A stretch of DNA of 64,000 bases, taken from contig CAMBQQ010000001.1 in the NCBI GenBank assembly GCA_945870035.1, forward strand, positions 1-64,000, in the 5' to 3' direction. This document shows, piece after piece, positions 62,186 through 64,000 of the stretch. How positions within the stretch are numbered: position 1 is the first letter of the stretch; every line of letters begins with the position of its first letter. The notes under the pieces are model-generated. The model had not been told where the DNA came from, made no database searches, and saw only the letters and a list, made by a program, of their open reading frames with translations. The stretch is from Rhizobium sp. Q54. Lineage in GTDB: Bacteria; Pseudomonadota; Alphaproteobacteria; Rhizobiales; Xanthobacteraceae. Position numbers and translations under genes: made by a program.

Positions 62186-63817
62186 TCAGCGCGCGCCGAC
62201 CGTATAGCGCCCGGGATATTGCGGCGGGCCGCCGGTCGATTCGCCCGGCTTGAGAATCTTGTAGAGCTGGAAGCGGTCGCCATCGGCCACCAGTCGCAAA
62301 CGGCCAGGGTCGGGATTGGGCGCGTCGTCCTCGGTGAACAGGACGTAAAGATAATCGAACTTGGTCCAGTTCATCCAGAATGCCGGCGTGGCCGGCGTCG
62401 GATGATCGGCGGCGACGATCAATTGCGCGACCGAAGGCGGCGTGCCGTCATGCAGGTCGGCGTAGTCGGCATATTTCGGCTTGACATGCAGCACCTGCTT
62501 GCCGGGCACGGTGAACACCGTGGTCACCAGCGCCGAACGTTCGATGGTGGCAATGCAGGCGGCATGAACGAGGCCGAGGTCGCGCACATCGTCGCCGTTC
62601 GACCGGTCGGCATAGGAAACGAAAACCTTCGAGCCCGGCACGATGCGCTTGACCGACGAACGGAACTGACTGGTCGAGTCCGACAGCTGCGTCCAGTTGT
62701 AGTCGATCTCGATCAGCCGCCCGGCGATCAGCACGACGAGAATGACCATGAAGCCGCGGCGCACCAGGCGGCGGCGCAATTCCAGATCGCCGCAGGCGAA
62801 CAAAATGAAGGCGACGCCGATCGGCACGCGCTGATCGGTCATGTAGGTGTCGAACATCACACGCGGCAGCACCAGATAAATCACCGTGCCGACCGCCATG
62901 GCGACGAACACCAGCGGATGAAACCGCAGCACGCGGTGCCGCACGGCCCAGACCAGCGCCGCCACCATCACGCTGATCAACGCAAACGCCGTGATGTCGG
63001 AATAGTTGGCGACGATATACATCAAGCCGTCGATCTTGCCGCCTTGGTCCCAGTAGATGCCGGAGGCGAGTCCCATGGTCGGGCTGGCAGCGAGCAGCGG
63101 CGCGGCGGCGAGGAACGGCATGCCGCTGGCGACGAAATCGGCGATGCGCAGCGGCCACGGCTCGCCGCGGCGTTCCCACAGCCGCAACAATTCGAACGAC
63201 AGAATGCCGATGCCGTAAATGCCGAGCGCTGAGAGATGGCAGAAAAACAGCACCACCACGCACGCCGCCGACAGAACGATGCGAATCGGCCAGACGCGTT
63301 CGCGTACCGCGATCCAGCCGGCAAGCGCCCACAGCGCGACGCCGATGCCGAAAATGTAGTTCATCAGGCCGACGAGAAAGACGTAGTTGTACAGAAGCGG
63401 GATGGCGAACAGCGGCATCGCCGACCAGCGGCCGACCAGCGCGCGATTGAGCGCCAGCGTGCCCGAAATGATCAGCGCGAACATCGTCACCATGTAGACC
63501 TGGCCGGCCACATAGATGTTCATGACCTGCGCCAGCGCCGGCACGATGATGTCCATGGTCAGGTTCGGGATGACCTGCCAGTTGACCTCGTAGAATTCGG
63601 CGAGCTTCGGGTTCTTCGCCAGCGTGGCGATCACCTGCATGCGCGACAGGTGATTGACGTAATCCGACAGCGGCGGCAGCGGATGGGTCCAGATCGGGAT
63701 CGAGATCAGCAGCGTGAACGCCGCGAACAGGACACCGATCTGCAGCCCTGTGAATCCGTGTGATCGGAAGCGCGGCGCGGCAGGTTCCGACACGATCGGC
63801 TTGGCAGGAGAGAGCAT
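62186..63817 (-). CDS. Polytopic membrane protein of unknown function
   Basis: A 543-residue protein with about ten to eleven membrane helices in residues 25-400, a first extracytoplasmic loop with HPLPPLSDYVNHLSRMQVIA, and a soluble C-terminal domain of about 150 residues (SSVKRIVPGSKVFVSYADRS onward). The layout, helices then a soluble domain and an aspartate in the first loop, resembles GT-C membrane glycosyltransferases, but I recognise no specific family. It is separated from the aldolase gene by 83 bases on the same strand. The 183 bases to its right, up to the window edge, hold no gene that I can see. Confidence 0.65.
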   Translation of the reverse strand: MLSPAKPIVSEPAAPRFRSHGFTGLQIGVLFAAFTLLISIPIWTHPLPPLSDYVNHLSRMQVIATLAKNPKLAEFYEVNWQVIPNLTMDIIVPALAQVMNIYVAGQVYMVTMFALIISGTLALNRALVGRWSAMPLFAIPLLYNYVFLVGLMNYIFGIGVALWALAGWIAVRERVWPIRIVLSAACVVVLFFCHLSALGIYGIGILSFELLRLWERRGEPWPLRIADFVASGMPFLAAAPLLAASPTMGLASGIYWDQGGKIDGLMYIVANYSDITAFALISVMVAALVWAVRHRVLRFHPLVFVAMAVGTVIYLVLPRVMFDTYMTDQRVPIGVAFILFACGDLELRRRLVRRGFMVILVVLIAGRLIEIDYNWTQLSDSTSQFRSSVKRIVPGSKVFVSYADRSNGDDVRDLGLVHAACIATIERSALVTTVFTVPGKQVLHVKPKYADYADLHDGTPPSVAQLIVAADHPTPATPAFWMNWTKFDYLYVLFTEDDAPNPDPGRLRLVADGDRFQLYKILKPGESTGGPPQYPGRYTVGAR

Positions 63818-64000
63818 TCAATGACCCGGATTGGCCTTATCAATCGGCGATTCGACCTGAACATGTGATGAACACGGGTCTAGCGCGCCATAAGTTACCG
63901 CGCCGTGACCGCGCCGGATAAGCCTGAAGGAAGGGCCTTTCCGTGCCTTCGGCGGATCTCCACAGTTCCCGTCCGGCATGGGCCGGGCATGCCGCTTGCT

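Overview
The window is a GC-rich, densely coding chromosomal segment. Its gene content and order point to an alphaproteobacterium of the order Hyphomicrobiales (Rhizobiales), in or near the Bradyrhizobium, Rhodopseudomonas and Pseudolabrys group. This rests on neighbourhoods I recognise (atpHAGDC; sucCD-sucAB-lpd with mdh; ccmABCDG next to acnA; ftsY-yciB-mtaB-dapF; ffh-rpsP-rimM-trmD-rplS-leuC-leuD) and on short GC-rich palindromic intergenic repeats typical of these genomes. No database search was possible. I saw no rRNA, tRNA or CRISPR array.

Layout. 1-0.7 kb: what looks like the right end of an insertion sequence cutting off the 5' part of a DUF533 gene. 0.7-5.7 kb: the F1 ATP synthase operon atpH-A-G-D-C (minus strand). 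6-10.8 kb: a DMT transporter, a membrane protein, priA and xerC. 10.8-23.5 kb: the TCA-cycle block (lpd, sucB, sucA, sucD, sucC, mdh) and zapE, with a repeat-flanked DUF559 nuclease-like gene between sucC and sucD. 23.9-32.6 kb: acetyltransferases, an RNA ligase/phosphodiesterase-like protein, a secreted esterase divergent from an ABC exporter pair, a Bax-inhibitor-like membrane protein, DUF2794 and DUF1223 proteins, and an orphan terminator-ended element that may be a small RNA. 32.7-38.7 kb: aconitase divergent from the cytochrome c maturation genes ccmABCDG. 38.7-39.8 kb: a compact, AT-richer HEPN/nucleotidyltransferase module with palindromic operator-like sites. 39.8-46.4 kb: yciB, ftsY, a pseudouridine synthase, an FMN-binding protein, mtaB, dapF and two exported proteins. 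46.6-52.1 kb: the translation and protein-targeting run ffh-rpsP-rimM-trmD-rplS, then leuC behind a possible leaderless leader peptide. 52.2-56.2 kb: a YcaQ-like glycosylase, small exported proteins, a minimal metallopeptidase, an omptin-family protease and leuD. 56.3-59.8 kb: a minus-strand cluster cheW, alpha-carbonic anhydrase, chemoreceptor. 60-64 kb: a DUF6494 protein, a bactofilin, a CitE/malyl-CoA lyase family protein and a large polytopic membrane protein.

Most of the window is housekeeping: energy generation (F1 ATPase, TCA enzymes, heme export for cytochrome c), protein targeting (Ffh and FtsY), leucine biosynthesis (LeuC and LeuD are the two subunits of one enzyme, encoded 3.5 kb apart) and translation. 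The points most worth a second look are the wHTH-nucleotidyltransferase/HEPN pair with its operators, the carbonic anhydrase inside a chemotaxis cluster, the orphan RNA candidate at 31.5 kb, the leaderless peptide upstream of leuC, the omptin with all four catalytic residues, and the DUF559 cassette within the suc operon.
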